Shown piece by piece: positions 25,401 through 34,795 of a stretch of 42,421 nucleotides of DNA. The stretch spans positions 1,174,389 through 1,216,809 of the forward strand of contig FN648707.1 of assembly GCA_000310025.1 (NCBI GenBank). Reading direction: 5' to 3'. Made by a program: the position numbers and the translations under genes. The notes below the pieces were generated by a model, which saw only the letters and a program-made list of their open reading frames with translations, searched no databases and was not told the origin of the DNA. This DNA is from Ectocarpus siliculosus. Taxonomy: Eukaryota > Sar > Phaeophyceae > Ectocarpales > Ectocarpaceae. The stretch's first letter is position 1. Each line of letters opens with the position of its first letter.

Positions 25401-26213
25401 AATCAAGTACTCAACGGAAAGTTATCAACAATGGCGATGACAACACATTTATTTCTATGGTCTTCAGCAATATTGTGCCGAGCACAGGAAAAGCTGGTGC
25501 TTTTGAGCCAGTGATAACACGGTACCTGCGGCAATTCTTTTGCTTTGACTTGTTCCCGATTGAGTGCTTCACGAAGGAGCTTGGCGGCTTGGGAGCAGTC
25601 CTGAATCGCGGCGGCAAGATTCAAACAGCAGAGGGCAGACGGGTGTGGGTACATGAGGTCTTGCTATATTCATAGGTTTGAGTATCGCTTTGAGCATACA
25701 TACAGGTCAAGTTGGTACTTAATCCTTTTTCGAACAAGGGTGGCTATTTCCTTGGCTTTCTTAAACATGGCCTGGCTGTGCATATAGCAGCGTGGAGAGG
25801 AAAGACCTCCTTTGCTATCGAGACATGTAGACGACAGCAATCCAGTAGACTGCGGTACATCATCGCCCGTATGATGTTGCTGTACATCGCCGGATACCGA
25901 CACGATCTCCAGGCGCCCGCTCTCGTACCTCAATCTCCAGTGAAAGAGCCACCAGCTGATCTTTGACGGCACTGTATGACACAGATGCGGAGGAAGGACG
26001 CATGGCCGGCACACTACGCAAAAGGCAAAGTAGAGGGTTGCTGTGGTATGAAGATCTCCGAAAAAAGCACGATGCAGGTCTACGTTTTACCCGTCCGTCC
26101 GTTTTGGAATCTCCGACTGATCGACCGTAGATCTGAAATCGCACCGCAAAATGTACGCCTTTTTCGTCGGCCACCTGCCACACGTGAGAGCTTTACCTTG
26201 TCGTCCCATCCAT
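13293..26213 (-). CDS. CEP131/AZI1-like centriolar satellite and cilium protein, about 20 exons
   Basis: Exons (minus): 26213-26197, 26013-25929, 25849-25700, 25663-25526, 24715-24640, 24389-24340 (or from 24408), 23302-23249, 22853-22758, 22557-22489, 21504-21430, 20194-20069, 19626-19541, 18857-18801, 17295-17118, 16501-16358, 15911-15823, 15256-15115, 14618-14530, 14220-14142, 13574-13293. Joined, they give about 693 residues, nearly all charged coiled coil. From exon 6 on, the order and spacing follow animal CEP131: QHLQYVDKLLERKRSLS, then DARREKW, the hallmark KGLEPEIERIM, then KDRDKRIDAAIRRI, then the C-terminal DDEISSLREAVHTES. CEP131 acts at centriolar satellites and in cilium assembly. 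The same role here, in flagellated spores or gametes, is inferred. The last exon ends in a Gly/Ala-rich tail before TAG 13293-13295. The first five exons are less sure. A 100-N gap lies in one intron, but residue spacing against CEP131 suggests no exon is lost there. Confidence 0.82.
15671..15812 (-). repeat. 50-bp tandem repeat (2.8 copies) at a CEP131-like splice donor
   Basis: Copies start at 15671, 15721 and 15771 (TATATCATGGGATCCTCC and onward), with an exact period of 50 and very few differences. On the gene strand the array begins within the donor of the exon 15911-15823. The true donor reads CAG/GTACTACTCTGTGTAGG and each repeat carries AAAG/GTACAGTGTAGG, a donor-like copy. Confidence 0.85.
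17758..18371 (-). mobile_element. Poly-C/poly-G-bounded non-autonomous element, copy A
   Basis: The element is bounded by C runs at 17758-17768 and 18358-18371, each touching a GTAC/CATAG motif. It lies in the CEP131-like intron 17296-18800 and is the inverted counterpart of 21625-22161. By eye about nine in ten positions match over more than 450 bases, from GTACTCATAGTCGTGCATG to past CACAACATGATCTACTCG. At the distal end a block of about 60 bases (CCATCGGGGTTG to ACGTTGTAAAACA) is duplicated in tandem with a C run between. There is no convincing coding capacity. Confidence 0.75.
18580..18646 (-). mobile_element. Poly-C-bounded element end, copy C (fragment)
   Basis: On the plus strand GGTCAATGGTCAAATGACTA, then CGGCAAGCAACAAATGAGTACG, leads into a C run (18636-18646) followed by CATAGTACG. 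This matches the end of copy A at 18318-18371. The 265 bases between the two C runs are not in copies A or B and contain a small open frame (18388-18630). Confidence 0.5.
19408..19459. repeat. (CT)n microsatellite
   Basis: A perfect CT dinucleotide run of about 26 units lies in a CEP131-like intron about 80 bases from the exon 19626-19541. On the gene strand it reads as GA repeats. Confidence 0.95.
20246..20345. other. Assembly gap (100 N) with unreliable flanks
   Basis: There are exactly 100 N, a conventional placeholder. A G run (20221-20245) lies on the left. On the right, 20346-20837 is a series of homopolymer runs of all four bases with no normal sequence texture, which looks like poor base calling. 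The gap lies in the intron between exons 21504-21430 and 20194-20069 of the CEP131-like gene. Confidence 0.95.
20838..20992 (+). mobile_element. Short poly-G-bounded element, copy E
   Basis: A G run (20838-20853) followed by TGTACTCAGGTTTTGCATGC, then about 100 bases, then GACCGATCACCGATGGCC and a second G-rich run (20974-20992). Both ends and the spacing match 32595-32724. The TACTCA start links it to the longer elements, but the interior differs. Confidence 0.55.
21625..22161 (+). mobile_element. Poly-G-bounded non-autonomous element, copy B
   Basis: It starts with a G-rich run (21625-21640) and TACTCATAGTCGTGCATG, and ends with AACCCCGATGGCAAATACCG and a G run (22154-22161). It is the inverted partner of copy A, about 3.3 kb away in another intron of the same gene (21505-22488). 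It has one copy of the distal 60-base block where copy A has two. The reading frames are broken. Confidence 0.75.
23985..24064 (-). repeat. Candidate tRNA-derived SINE head
   Basis: On the minus strand GGAGCACTGAGTGGTGCAG resembles a Pol III A box, and GGGTTCGAATGTCGG about 40 bases later resembles a B box. No cloverleaf closes, so it is not a tRNA gene. A similar B-box sequence, GGGTTCGAGTCCC, lies at about 22983-22995 on the minus strand. The full length of the element is not clear. Confidence 0.35.
24553..24594. repeat. GATA/GATT microsatellite
   Basis: A short run of GATA units turns into ATTG/GATT units, in a CEP131-like intron just past the exon 24715-24640 on the gene strand. Confidence 0.9.
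25526..26213 (-). other. Tentative 5' exons of the CEP131-like gene
   Basis: Four candidate exons (26213-26197, 26013-25929, 25849-25700, 25663-25526) join in phase. They encode MDGTTSVPAMRPSS, then AVKDQLVALSLEIE, then FKKAKEIATLVRKRIKYQ, then HPSALCCLNLAAAIQDC and AAKLLREALNREQ. The text is helical and protein-like but I do not recognise it as any part of CEP131. It was considered as a TPR, but the spacing is three residues too short. The introns of 79 and 36 bases are far shorter than the others in this gene. It could be the true N-terminus, a separate small gene, or a decayed one. Confidence 0.4.
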
Positions 26214-28128
26214 ACCGCCGCCATTTCTGGAAAGATTCAGAGCCTTAGGACCTGAGATTCTAAGGGAACAAGCCGCGAAGGGCGCGCCGGTCTTGTAGCG
26301 CGGAGGGGGAGGTGAACAACCAACAAACTTCCGTAGAGATTCTCCGCACCTACTTTTCGTCTGTTCAGCATGACGTCGGCGTGAGAGGGCAGGAGAGGCA
26401 CACCCCATATCTTCCGCAGACTATAAATCGATCAGATCTCTCAAAACTCACTGGGAAGCTACGGTGTCAAGCGATGGAGCGAGTAGCCGGGCGTACAGGA
26501 CTCTCAGTCAACACCGCGGGTGCGGTCGATTCGTCCTTTGATCTACACACGCACGCCGACAACCGCGGTGGGTAATTTCTTAATTGTAATTAGTACTTCA
26601 CCAGTGCGGCATCTGTGGAAGTCTTGTGGCCGGGAAAAGCGCACAGAGTTAAAGTGCTTACTTTCTTGGAGATTCGTGTATGGCCACGACCCGAACCGCC
26701 AAACCACTGCTGCTGCTGCTGTGCGTGTATTGCTGTAACTACATAACATTGACCGCGCTACCGGCGGAGGCATAAAAAAGGCTCGTTGTTGGTCTTGCGT
26801 TAAGTAAATTGACTGTACGTGTTTCTGTAGACTACATTGTTAGTCTCTATTCAAGTACACAGCGGGACAAAAAAATCGATGGATTGTATGCGCCGTGTGC
26901 GGGGGTATGCACAAACATGTGGAGATGAGAAAATATGACCAGAGGAGGGTATTTTTCTCTCACGTTTCCTCCGAGTAGGGTATTCTGCTACGCTGGCGGC
27001 AGCCTTGACGTTGTTAGGTTTTCGAAAATGATTCAGTCATGATCGACTCATGACTGATCGGCTCATGACTCAGTCATGGACAGCTCATATCTGAGTCATG
27101 ACCCGATCATGGGTCATGGTTGGTCACTGACCCGATCATGACCCGGTCATCATGATGGACATGACCCAGCAATCGAGATAGAGTTATGACCTCGAGAATG
27201 ATATCGATCGATCATGACCGAAGTCAGTCATGCTTCGGTTATGCTTCGATCATCACCCGGTCATCACTCGGCCACGACCGAGTCATGGCCAGTTCATGAC
27301 CCGGTCGTGACCATGGCGGCCATGACTCGGTCACGACTCGGTCACGACTCGGTCATGACCAAAGCAATTCTCTTGCTCCTGTGGAAGTAATGCACTGAGT
27401 TTAGGGTTGGGGTTACGACAACTGCATTGCATCCTCGAGGCAAGGACTTCAAAGGACTTCAACGCAACCACATCAATCTCGTCTTGGGTTGTAGTCCGGT
27501 CCGGCCGCGTTGCATCTTGTGACAACATTCTGAACTCAAGGCTTAGACTAGTTCATCGGGATCGATCCGCACAGCCTTTATGTGTTCTGCGTTCGATGAT
27601 TGCATGCACACCACACGAGCTGCCTTTTCTAGGCGGACTCTCAGCCGTCAGCCATGGCTGCTGCGCTGACACGCAGCCAAAGAAATAGCCCATCGCCATC
27701 ACACCTGGCGTTATCTTTAGCCATCGACGAGTAACTGCGACTTGTTGCTCCTAGAGCCACCCTGACACTCTTTAACGACGTCTTTCTTCAGACTTGACGC
27801 ACTTGGTGTCGCGTGACCAGAATCGACCCATCAAACACGAAACCTCAGTGGTGACACCTCAGCACGTTCAAAATATGCACCTCTCGACCTCGGAATTATC
27901 TCGCCCCCACAGCCCAGCTCATGGTTCGATCCCCCGCCCCCCTCCTCTTTCTCCCTTTCTCTCATATCCCCTCGTTTGTTTCGAGCTTCCATTTCTGTTG
28001 CTTTCCCCCCCCCCTCGCGCCTTGTAACACTATCCCTACCCCTCTCTCTATCTTTCTCGTCATTGAAACCCTTTCTTGAATGCCGCGTGTGCTCGTCACA
28101 CGCGCACCGTTACTTTTGGGACTCTGCC
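26214..28128. promoter_or_regulatory. Divergent intergenic region of the CEP131-like and MKK genes
   Basis: This 1.9 kb region lies between two divergent starts, so promoters for both genes are expected. It holds the CATGAC-rich array at 27034-27360 and a pyrimidine-rich stretch at about 27935-28060 just before the MKK start. No gene is recognised. One 93-residue open frame at 27407-27688 has no family signature. Confidence 0.4.
27034..27360. repeat. Degenerate CATGAC-rich satellite
   Basis: About 330 bases are built from variants of TCATGACCCGATCATGACC, with many self-complementary cores (GTCATGAC, TCATGA, GATCATG). The unit length varies, mostly 9-20 bases. The last part is more regular (ACTCGGTCACG repeated). 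A related inverted pair, TTCATGACTTGGTCGTGAA, occurs at about 34094-34112. Confidence 0.85.
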
Positions 28129-28914
28129 ATGACAATAGGCGAGGCGTTTCGAACGGGGGGGCTGGAGATTCACTCCAGCGGGGTGACACAAGATGGTGCG
28201 GAGCACCAGTTCTCGGTAAGACACACGGAAACCTAGTGGAGAACAGCCGGTGTTGACCCTACGATTTGGGGGCTGCAGGAAGTTGAGACAGGGGAGTGTT
28301 GGCGAAAGAAGTGGAGCTCCAAATTGGCGGAGCGGTGCAAACGGTGGTGTCGACTGAGATGTCTGATTGGGATAGGGTGTCTGATATCGTGGGGAATGGG
28401 TGAGTAGTCTAACTAAGAAAGCAGTCAGACTTATCGGACTTACAATAGGGTGACGGGCACGCGCCTCGTCCGTTGATTTCATCGTGAAATCGGCCTCTTA
28501 TCAGAAAGTGATTTGCGGTCTAGCCTAGACCTGCACCCAACCTTAGAAATGATCACGACTTGACCTCTAGGATCTCTTGCGTCCGGCGGGTACATTTCTT
28601 ATCCCCCCCGAGAGTTCGCTTTGAAAACACGAGATTTACGTCAGAACTGGACTTTGGTTTTCGCTTCGTGGGACGTCGTGTCAACCGAAAATGCACTTTC
28701 TAGGTGGTTTACGAGGACCTCGAGATTGCGGAGGTCATCGGGAGGGGGTGTTCCAGCGTTGTCTTGAGAGCGAGACACGTCGGCACCGACAGGCCCCTGG
28801 CGTTGAAGGTACGGCTAGATGAAGAAACAATTTGGTCTCGATGACAAAAAGGTACGAAACCAGGGGTTCTTGACCTTTGGCAGCTGAAAAATGCTGCTGC
28901 TTCCGCTGTAGCCG

Positions 28915-28946
<32 letters not shown>

Positions 28947-31900
28947 GTTGTCATCGCCGCCATCTTCTCATTTCTGGCCGTTCCAATCTCTGCTCAGAAC
29001 CTTCAAACATCCGTACCGGTCCGACCAACGCAGACGCACGCCGTGGTCGCAAGTCTAAGAACTACCTAAGAAGGGTAGGTGCATGGTATAAAAAGCACAA
29101 GAGGACTTCAAGAGGACCTAGGCAAAGCAACACAAACGCAGAGTTAATCATACCAGCAGTCAGACTTCGCAGGTGACAGGTAGGACAAAGAAGGTCCGAT
29201 TGGGAGATCGACGCAGCGACCGCCGCTCCCACTGCAATAAATAATAATCAAAGGTGCCAATCAAGATTACTAACACTCGCGTGATTCGTTACGTTTGTAC
29301 CTCTACTAGGCCGGGGGGGGGGTTCACCACTAGGTTTGCGCCGATAGCCTCACATAACTTGACAAGCCAAACACTATTTTAGCAAAAAGAGTGCGCCGCT
29401 GCACGTATTTTAGTACGAAGCGCGCACGACCAACATGGCGGAACCAAAAAAAGGCTAGTACATTACAGTCCACCAACTGACGAAAGCAACCAACTTCACC
29501 CCCAAGCCCAGAACTGCTCAGTTGTGAGCGGTTCCTTTGCAAGGGGGCACGCTCCCACCAGTATCCATCTGCGTTGCCCCCGTTGTGCCGTTCGCTTGCC
29601 GAAGAATGGGCTCCAAGAGAAACAGCATGTACAGACTCTTTGCCAAACCTCTAGCCGGGACACATGTATGTATGTACCCTCGCCACGGCAACGACGCCAA
29701 GAGCTCGGCAGGATTTCTGTGGACGGGTTTCGGTCTGAGGTCAAACGTTGGTGTACGTACTACAGGAGCTTTTATCTTCTGGTTGCATCATTTTTTTCTC
29801 TCTCTCAAGTCGCTGAGTCGTCGCTCGCGCGGGCTGTTGTCGTTATGGACGATATTGCAGGTTATCAACATGTTCGAAAAGGGGAAGCGACATCAGCTCA
29901 TCAACGAGATCAACGCGCTTTACGACGCCAGCCACCCCACGTAAGTGCCTAGGGCCGGCATTCCAAGCTTCGAACTATGGGGGAGGAGGTTGTGAAGAGT
30001 CAAAAAAAGAAGCACAAAAGAAATAGAAGAGCAAAGAAGTGGGGGGGGGAAATATGACTGCCCGGTGAAAGGAAGCATGGCCGGCCATGGAGACGGGCTT
30101 CACACGCCAAACAATGTGCTTGGGCAAGGTAGCGCGTATTGTGCCACTTTTCGCAATCAGATTATTTCTCTAGCCACCAATTCCCCTTCCCCGGCGTGCG
30201 ACCGAAGAGGGCATTCTACCTTCTGCATGGGGTGCCATCATCCACGGGGTAGGGCGGCGAAAACGATTGCTTCCGCAGCGCTTGCCTTCTTCGTGCTCAT
30301 CGGTTACTTGGGTACACACATAATCTCGGTCGTTTCGTTATTTTTGTTGCTTTAATGTATGATGCTGGGTGCTGTACTTCCGGCTGCTGAGCCACCGATC
30401 AATGTAGCATTGTCCAGAAGAAAAGCTGCCCGCCTTGGTCTACATGGGTACTCAGGTGCCCTTTGAATTCTGCTATTTTCGCTCTTTATTGAGTTACTGG
30501 AGTAATTTGATTTGTTGGGCTCTTCGCTCTTTCGTCACTCTTTCTGTGTATGTAGCGTGATCCAGTTTCTGGGGGCCTTCTACCGCGAGGGAGCAGTGAC
30601 GATCATCACGGAATACATGGACGGGGGATCGCTCTTGAACGTCCTGCAGCAGGTGAACATGTCACAATGTGTCTTGCTCACCGGTTTCCCTGCCGGTGAT
30701 GACATAGACTACACAGCCTAGTCTACTGGTCAGTGACATAGTCCCACGCACCTGCAGGAAGGGTGTAGAATTGACGCTGGTACAACACTCCGAAGGTACG
30801 GCGCGACAAGCAACCCAACTGGCTATTGTAGATGCATCACAAGTGAGAAGTGTGGCACAAAAAAATATATGGACTGGTTCCTCAGGCGAGGAGTCCCGAA
30901 TCCTAGGAGATTCTGGAGCTCATTTCAGATATTCTGCTACCCCCGACCGCGTCATGACTCCGGCGACGTCATGTGCTACGGGACAAAACTACTCAACTCT
31001 GTGTGATGGTACTGTGACACCGTGTGCTTCGTTCGAACGCCTTAACTTTGTGCCTAGGTGGGCGCTGTCCCCGAGCGGGCCCTGTCGAGCGTGGCGTACC
31101 AAGTGCTGCTGGCGCTGGACTACCTGAAGCGGGGAAAGCGCATCGTCCATCGAGACATCAAGCCAAGCAACCTGCTCATCAACAGTCAGGGCGTTGTCAA
31201 GGTGAACAGTCAGTCAAGGGGTTGTCAAGGCGAACAGTAAGGGGGTTGTCAACGTTAACAGTCAGACGGCGGTCGTCAAGGTGAAACACCGTCGAGAAGG
31301 GTCAAAAGCACACAGCCCCGCCCACAACGTGGCGGCAGCGAGCCTGCAGCAGCCCGCAGAGCAACTTGAGACTGGCGGCGTAGTTTTCAAACGTTGTGGT
31401 CGATGATGATACCTCTGCTGGCGAGAAGGAGTACGAGCTGAGTACAGAATAAGGTTATTCTACCACATCGGGTACCACGATCATCTGAATCTGTCTGTGG
31501 TGTACCATTCGTCGTTAATTTGTGCTTGAAGTAAGACCCTTATAACTAAACAGAAAGATCGCCGTCGATTTCCTGCAAAAGTGTACCCGATGCTCTAACA
31601 GCATCACCAACATCAGCACAACACCACCAACAACAACAACAACAACAACACATGCACCCACAACCTAGGTGACTGATTTCGGGACATCAGCCGGACTACA
31701 GAGCAGCTTCGCTATGTGCGGAACTTTCGTGGGCACGTTCAAGTACATGTCCCCGGAGAGGATGAAGAGCGAGAGGTACAGCTACAGCTCCGACGTGTGG
31801 AGCCTGGGGCTCGTGCTCATGGAATGCGCTACCGGGGAATTCCCGTACAGGGTAAGTACCACAACTGCTAACTGTAGAGACGACACGCCAATCAATCCCC

Positions 31901-33262
31901 CTAGAAACCCTTTCGACTTCGAGTGGTTGTCTTTCCGTCGACATGGACGCACTATGTGCTGCATGGGTGGAGGTTCAATCTGGTTCCTTTGCCCACGCCA
32001 CAACACCAAACTCGCGAGCTTCTGAACGGCTCCTGCCGCCGTCTACCCTGAGAGGGGAGAGGGGTGTGTTATGTTTTGTTTGGCCAGAGGGCTCTCTTTC
32101 CATCACGAGGGTTTTTTCTCCTCATTCTCTTCTCTCCTCCTCCTCCTGTTACACACACACTCGTCGATCTTTGCTCTCTGAACGAAGCTGAAGCGCAGCA
32201 GGGATATCGTGAATAATACCGATCGATGTACTGCTATCATCGTTCTTTCAATCCAGATCGTACAATTTGGCCGCAAAAGTCCTATGTATGTATGACCGGT
32301 ACACATATTGCGAGCCACACTCGCTGCAAGCAAGCGAGTGCTGCCCTTCAAAGTGCGGTGAACCTCGTTCTAGCACTCTACCATCAAGAAGGATACCGCC
32401 TAAGCACTTCCTTTCCCTCGGTTAAACTCTACGGCCATCATCCGTCGTGTGAACCCACCCTCCCACCCACCCCCTGCGTACCGTTTACTGTGAGGAAAAG
32501 CTTTCACGCTCTTTGAGAATCCGGCAAGCAGGATGCAATTCACATGCTTCTGCTTGCTGAGACACGAACTGACTGGCGTACATAGTCCATCTTTGGGGGG
32601 GGGGTGTACTCATGTTTTGTGTGCCTTAGTTGTTCGACCATGCACCACGCCTCCTCGATAGGACGGAACAATAGTCCCACGGGACTGATCACCGATGGAA
32701 AATCGTCGGGGGGGGGGGGGGGGGCGTTGTCCATGGACAGAATATATGCCGTGAGGAGAACAGCTTGATACACATGCATATGGTACATTTTTTTAGGGGC
32801 TGAGAAGCGGAAGGGGAGAAAAAACGACACCTCGTTGCTACTTTGTCTCGTGCCGACCAAACCCCAATACCTCGGTAGGTAAGAGGGTAGGAACGTTCGT
32901 TCATCGACGCTTTGCTACTCGTTGTCGCCCGGTATTCTCGCGCGGATCGATACGGTAACGCTGACGGTTCTGAAACAATTGCTTGCTTGACACACAACAA
33001 AACGCAGGACGAAACTACGGCCATAGACCTCGTCCAGACGATAGTAGACGCCCCCGCGCCCGAGCTAGATCCCTCGTCTTTCCCCGCGGAGTTCTGCAGC
33101 TTCGTGGCAGACTGCCTGAGGAAGAGGCCTGACGATCGCAGCCCGGCGCAGGCCTTGCTGGGGGCGCCGTGGATCACTGGTGGGGGGCTGGCGGTTAACC
33201 TGAACGCCGATCTTGTTTCGGCCACGGCCAACGTGAAGCGGTGGATAGACTCTCCATCCTAG
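28129..33262 (+). CDS. MAP kinase kinase (STE7/MEK family), 7 exons
   Basis: Exons: 28129-28215, 28704-28808, 29861-29940, 30556-30652, 31058-31201, 31669-31851, 33008-33262. The phases agree and give 316 residues. The enzyme is a dual-specificity kinase that activates a MAP kinase by phosphorylating its TxY loop. Motifs: P-loop GRGCSSVV (42-49), LALK with K64, helix C E80, [16 protein letters not shown] (154-161), DFG (174-176), [12 protein letters not shown] with SPE at 199-201, [15 protein letters not shown], and the conserved C-lobe CLRKRPDDR. The GGL-IHSSGV stretch before the kinase resembles the N-terminal part of plant and oomycete MKKs. The activation loop has S184 and T190, the S-x5-T spacing typical of plants rather than the S-x3-S/T of animals. 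Start ATG 28129 is the likely one, although a further upstream exon with a MAPK docking site cannot be excluded. Stop TAG is at 33260-33262. Confidence 0.92.
28913..28950. repeat. (TTG)n/(TGG)n trinucleotide repeat
   Basis: Runs of GTT and GGT triplets lie in MKK intron 2, about 105 bases after the exon 28704-28808. They give rise to an artificial Cys/Trp-rich open frame. Confidence 0.9.
31181..31283 (+). repeat. Tandem repeat spanning the exon 5 donor of MKK
   Basis: Four units of 24-28 bases (31181-31204, 31205-31232, 31233-31256, 31257-31283) each read AACAGT(C/A)AG, then GGSGTTGTCAAG, then GTG or a variant. The first unit is coding sequence plus the true donor (GTCAAG/GTGAAC at 31201/31202). 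The next three are intronic. The fourth keeps an intact GTCAAG/GTGAAA. Confidence 0.8.
31625..31651. repeat. (CAA)n microsatellite
   Basis: A run of CAA triplets lies in MKK intron 5, about 18 bases before the acceptor of the exon 31669-31851. Confidence 0.9.
32595..32724 (+). mobile_element. Short poly-G-bounded element, copy F
   Basis: A G run (32595-32604), then TGTACTCATGTTTTGTGTGC, about 80 bases, then GACTGATCACCGATGG and a second G run (32708-32724). It matches both ends of 20838-20992. It lies in MKK intron 6. Confidence 0.6.
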
Positions 33263-34503
33263 CTCAGGTAAATCCTCGCCACGGCGTGCTTAGCCCGGCG
33301 CTTCGAGGAGAAGAGCGATCTGAGTGGGAGAAAGAAGTATAAGAGATAGACCGTTGTTAGCGCTGGTGGCGACAAATACGTCGTCAATGATGAGTCATTC
33401 CCCCCCCACTTCGCGAAAAACGAATCGTATTGTATTCTGTCCCTTGTGTTTGGCGCGCTTGAGGAGTCGAGGGTTCCTGTAAGGGATGCACCTCGGATGG
33501 ATAGAGTTTTTTTTTCTCACCCAAAAGGCAACGGCTTGACGCCTTTTGCAGTGTGTGGGTAGATGGCTCTTCTTCTAATGACGCATATGTTTCTTGTGAA
33601 GCGTTCCCTCCGACCGCCATCGCTACGGCACAAAGTGCTAGGGTGGGTGTGATCTTTTGCGATGGCTAACCGTCAAGAACCAGGGTACAATGTTGGCATT
33701 CTTTGGCCTCCGGCAAATAAATGCGATGGCGGGGTAGAGGTAGGTAGGGAAAAAAATCCGAGCGAACAGAGGTGGGCACCGTCGTAGGAAACAAGCTCAA
33801 CCAAAACACCGAAACTGTAACACAGGGGATGGCATGTAATGTGTCGGGACGCACTTGGCACGTAAGTGTGTCTGGCGTCAGCCCAGGAGCGAACAGAGTC
33901 AGAACCGTGCCGGTCCTCAGCCTCGCAAGCACGAGAGTAGGGTAGGTTACGACGATGCTAAAAAAAAACGAAATCGTGAGAGGATGTGTCCACATCTTCC
34001 TCACGGGTGCAGGTAGTAAATAGATGTTCGCCATACTGGCCTTGCCTATGGGCAAACGCGAACAAGCGGGAGATAGATGTGGCCGGAAACGGTTCATGAC
34101 TTGGTCGTGAACGGAACATCGCCAAGCACGGCGATTTTCAGGTTCGGTGAAATCCTAACCACTTAGAGTGATGGGGTTTTACCGAGTGGTGCATAGACAC
34201 AGCTAACAGGGGGTAGGTACCGTCGGTGGTACCCCACCTACATAGAGAGAAAATTTTGCGGTTGTTGAACTGGAACTTTCCCGGTCACACCAGACCGATA
34301 GCCTCGAAGCGGGCGCTCGGTGCTTTTGTAGAAGCGCGCGTAAGTTTTGCAGTGTGATGCGGCCGTCACTCGTTCGTCCAGTGGTCCTTGAGACTGACTG
34401 TGTCTGAAGGCGGTTGTTCCTGCGATCAGAAGGCCGGCAGTAGAAGGGGGGCGCGGACGGGAGTGGGCGGGGGGAGTGTTGTAGCTCTCTATCTATGTCT
34501 TGA

Positions 34504-34795
34504 TGATGCGGTTGTTGCTGTTGTTGTTGTTAAGTAGCACGATGACCACTAGACGCTATGTAGTCTATCTAGTGGTCTATCTAGTGGTCATCGCGCTTCT
34601 AAACAGTTGTCGTTGTTGTCGTTGTTGATGATGATGATGCTGTTGTTTGCGGTGGTATTGGTGGTGGTGGTGGCGGCGGCGGCGGCGGCGTTGGTAGGTA
34701 GGTGCGCATGCATGTAGCTAGTAGGTTGTTGTTGTGGGCAGGTGGCGGTGGCGGAAGTTGCCGTGGTTGATGTTGTTGTTGTTCGTCGTAGAAGT
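34504..34795. repeat. GTT/GTG/GGC trinucleotide-rich tract
   Basis: Interrupted runs of TTG, GTC, GAT, GTG and GGC triplets flank a hairpin. The region reads as a degenerate compound microsatellite and not as coding DNA. Confidence 0.75.
34536..34597. repeat. 18-bp inverted repeat (hairpin)
   Basis: AGCACGATGACCACTAGA (34536-34553) and TCTAGTGGTCATCGCGCT (34580-34597) pair with one mismatch around a 26-base spacer. The spacer contains another TCTAGTGG, so the right arm is partly duplicated. Confidence 0.85.

Noticed and set aside
25526-25663. TPR repeat in HPSALCCLNLAAAIQDC
   Set aside because: It looks like a TPR at first sight, but the distance from the small-residue position to the next conserved Ala is about three residues short. 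It is described only as helical.
28877-29176. Cys/Trp-rich 99-residue frame
   Set aside because: It is produced by a TTG/TGG microsatellite within MKK intron 2.
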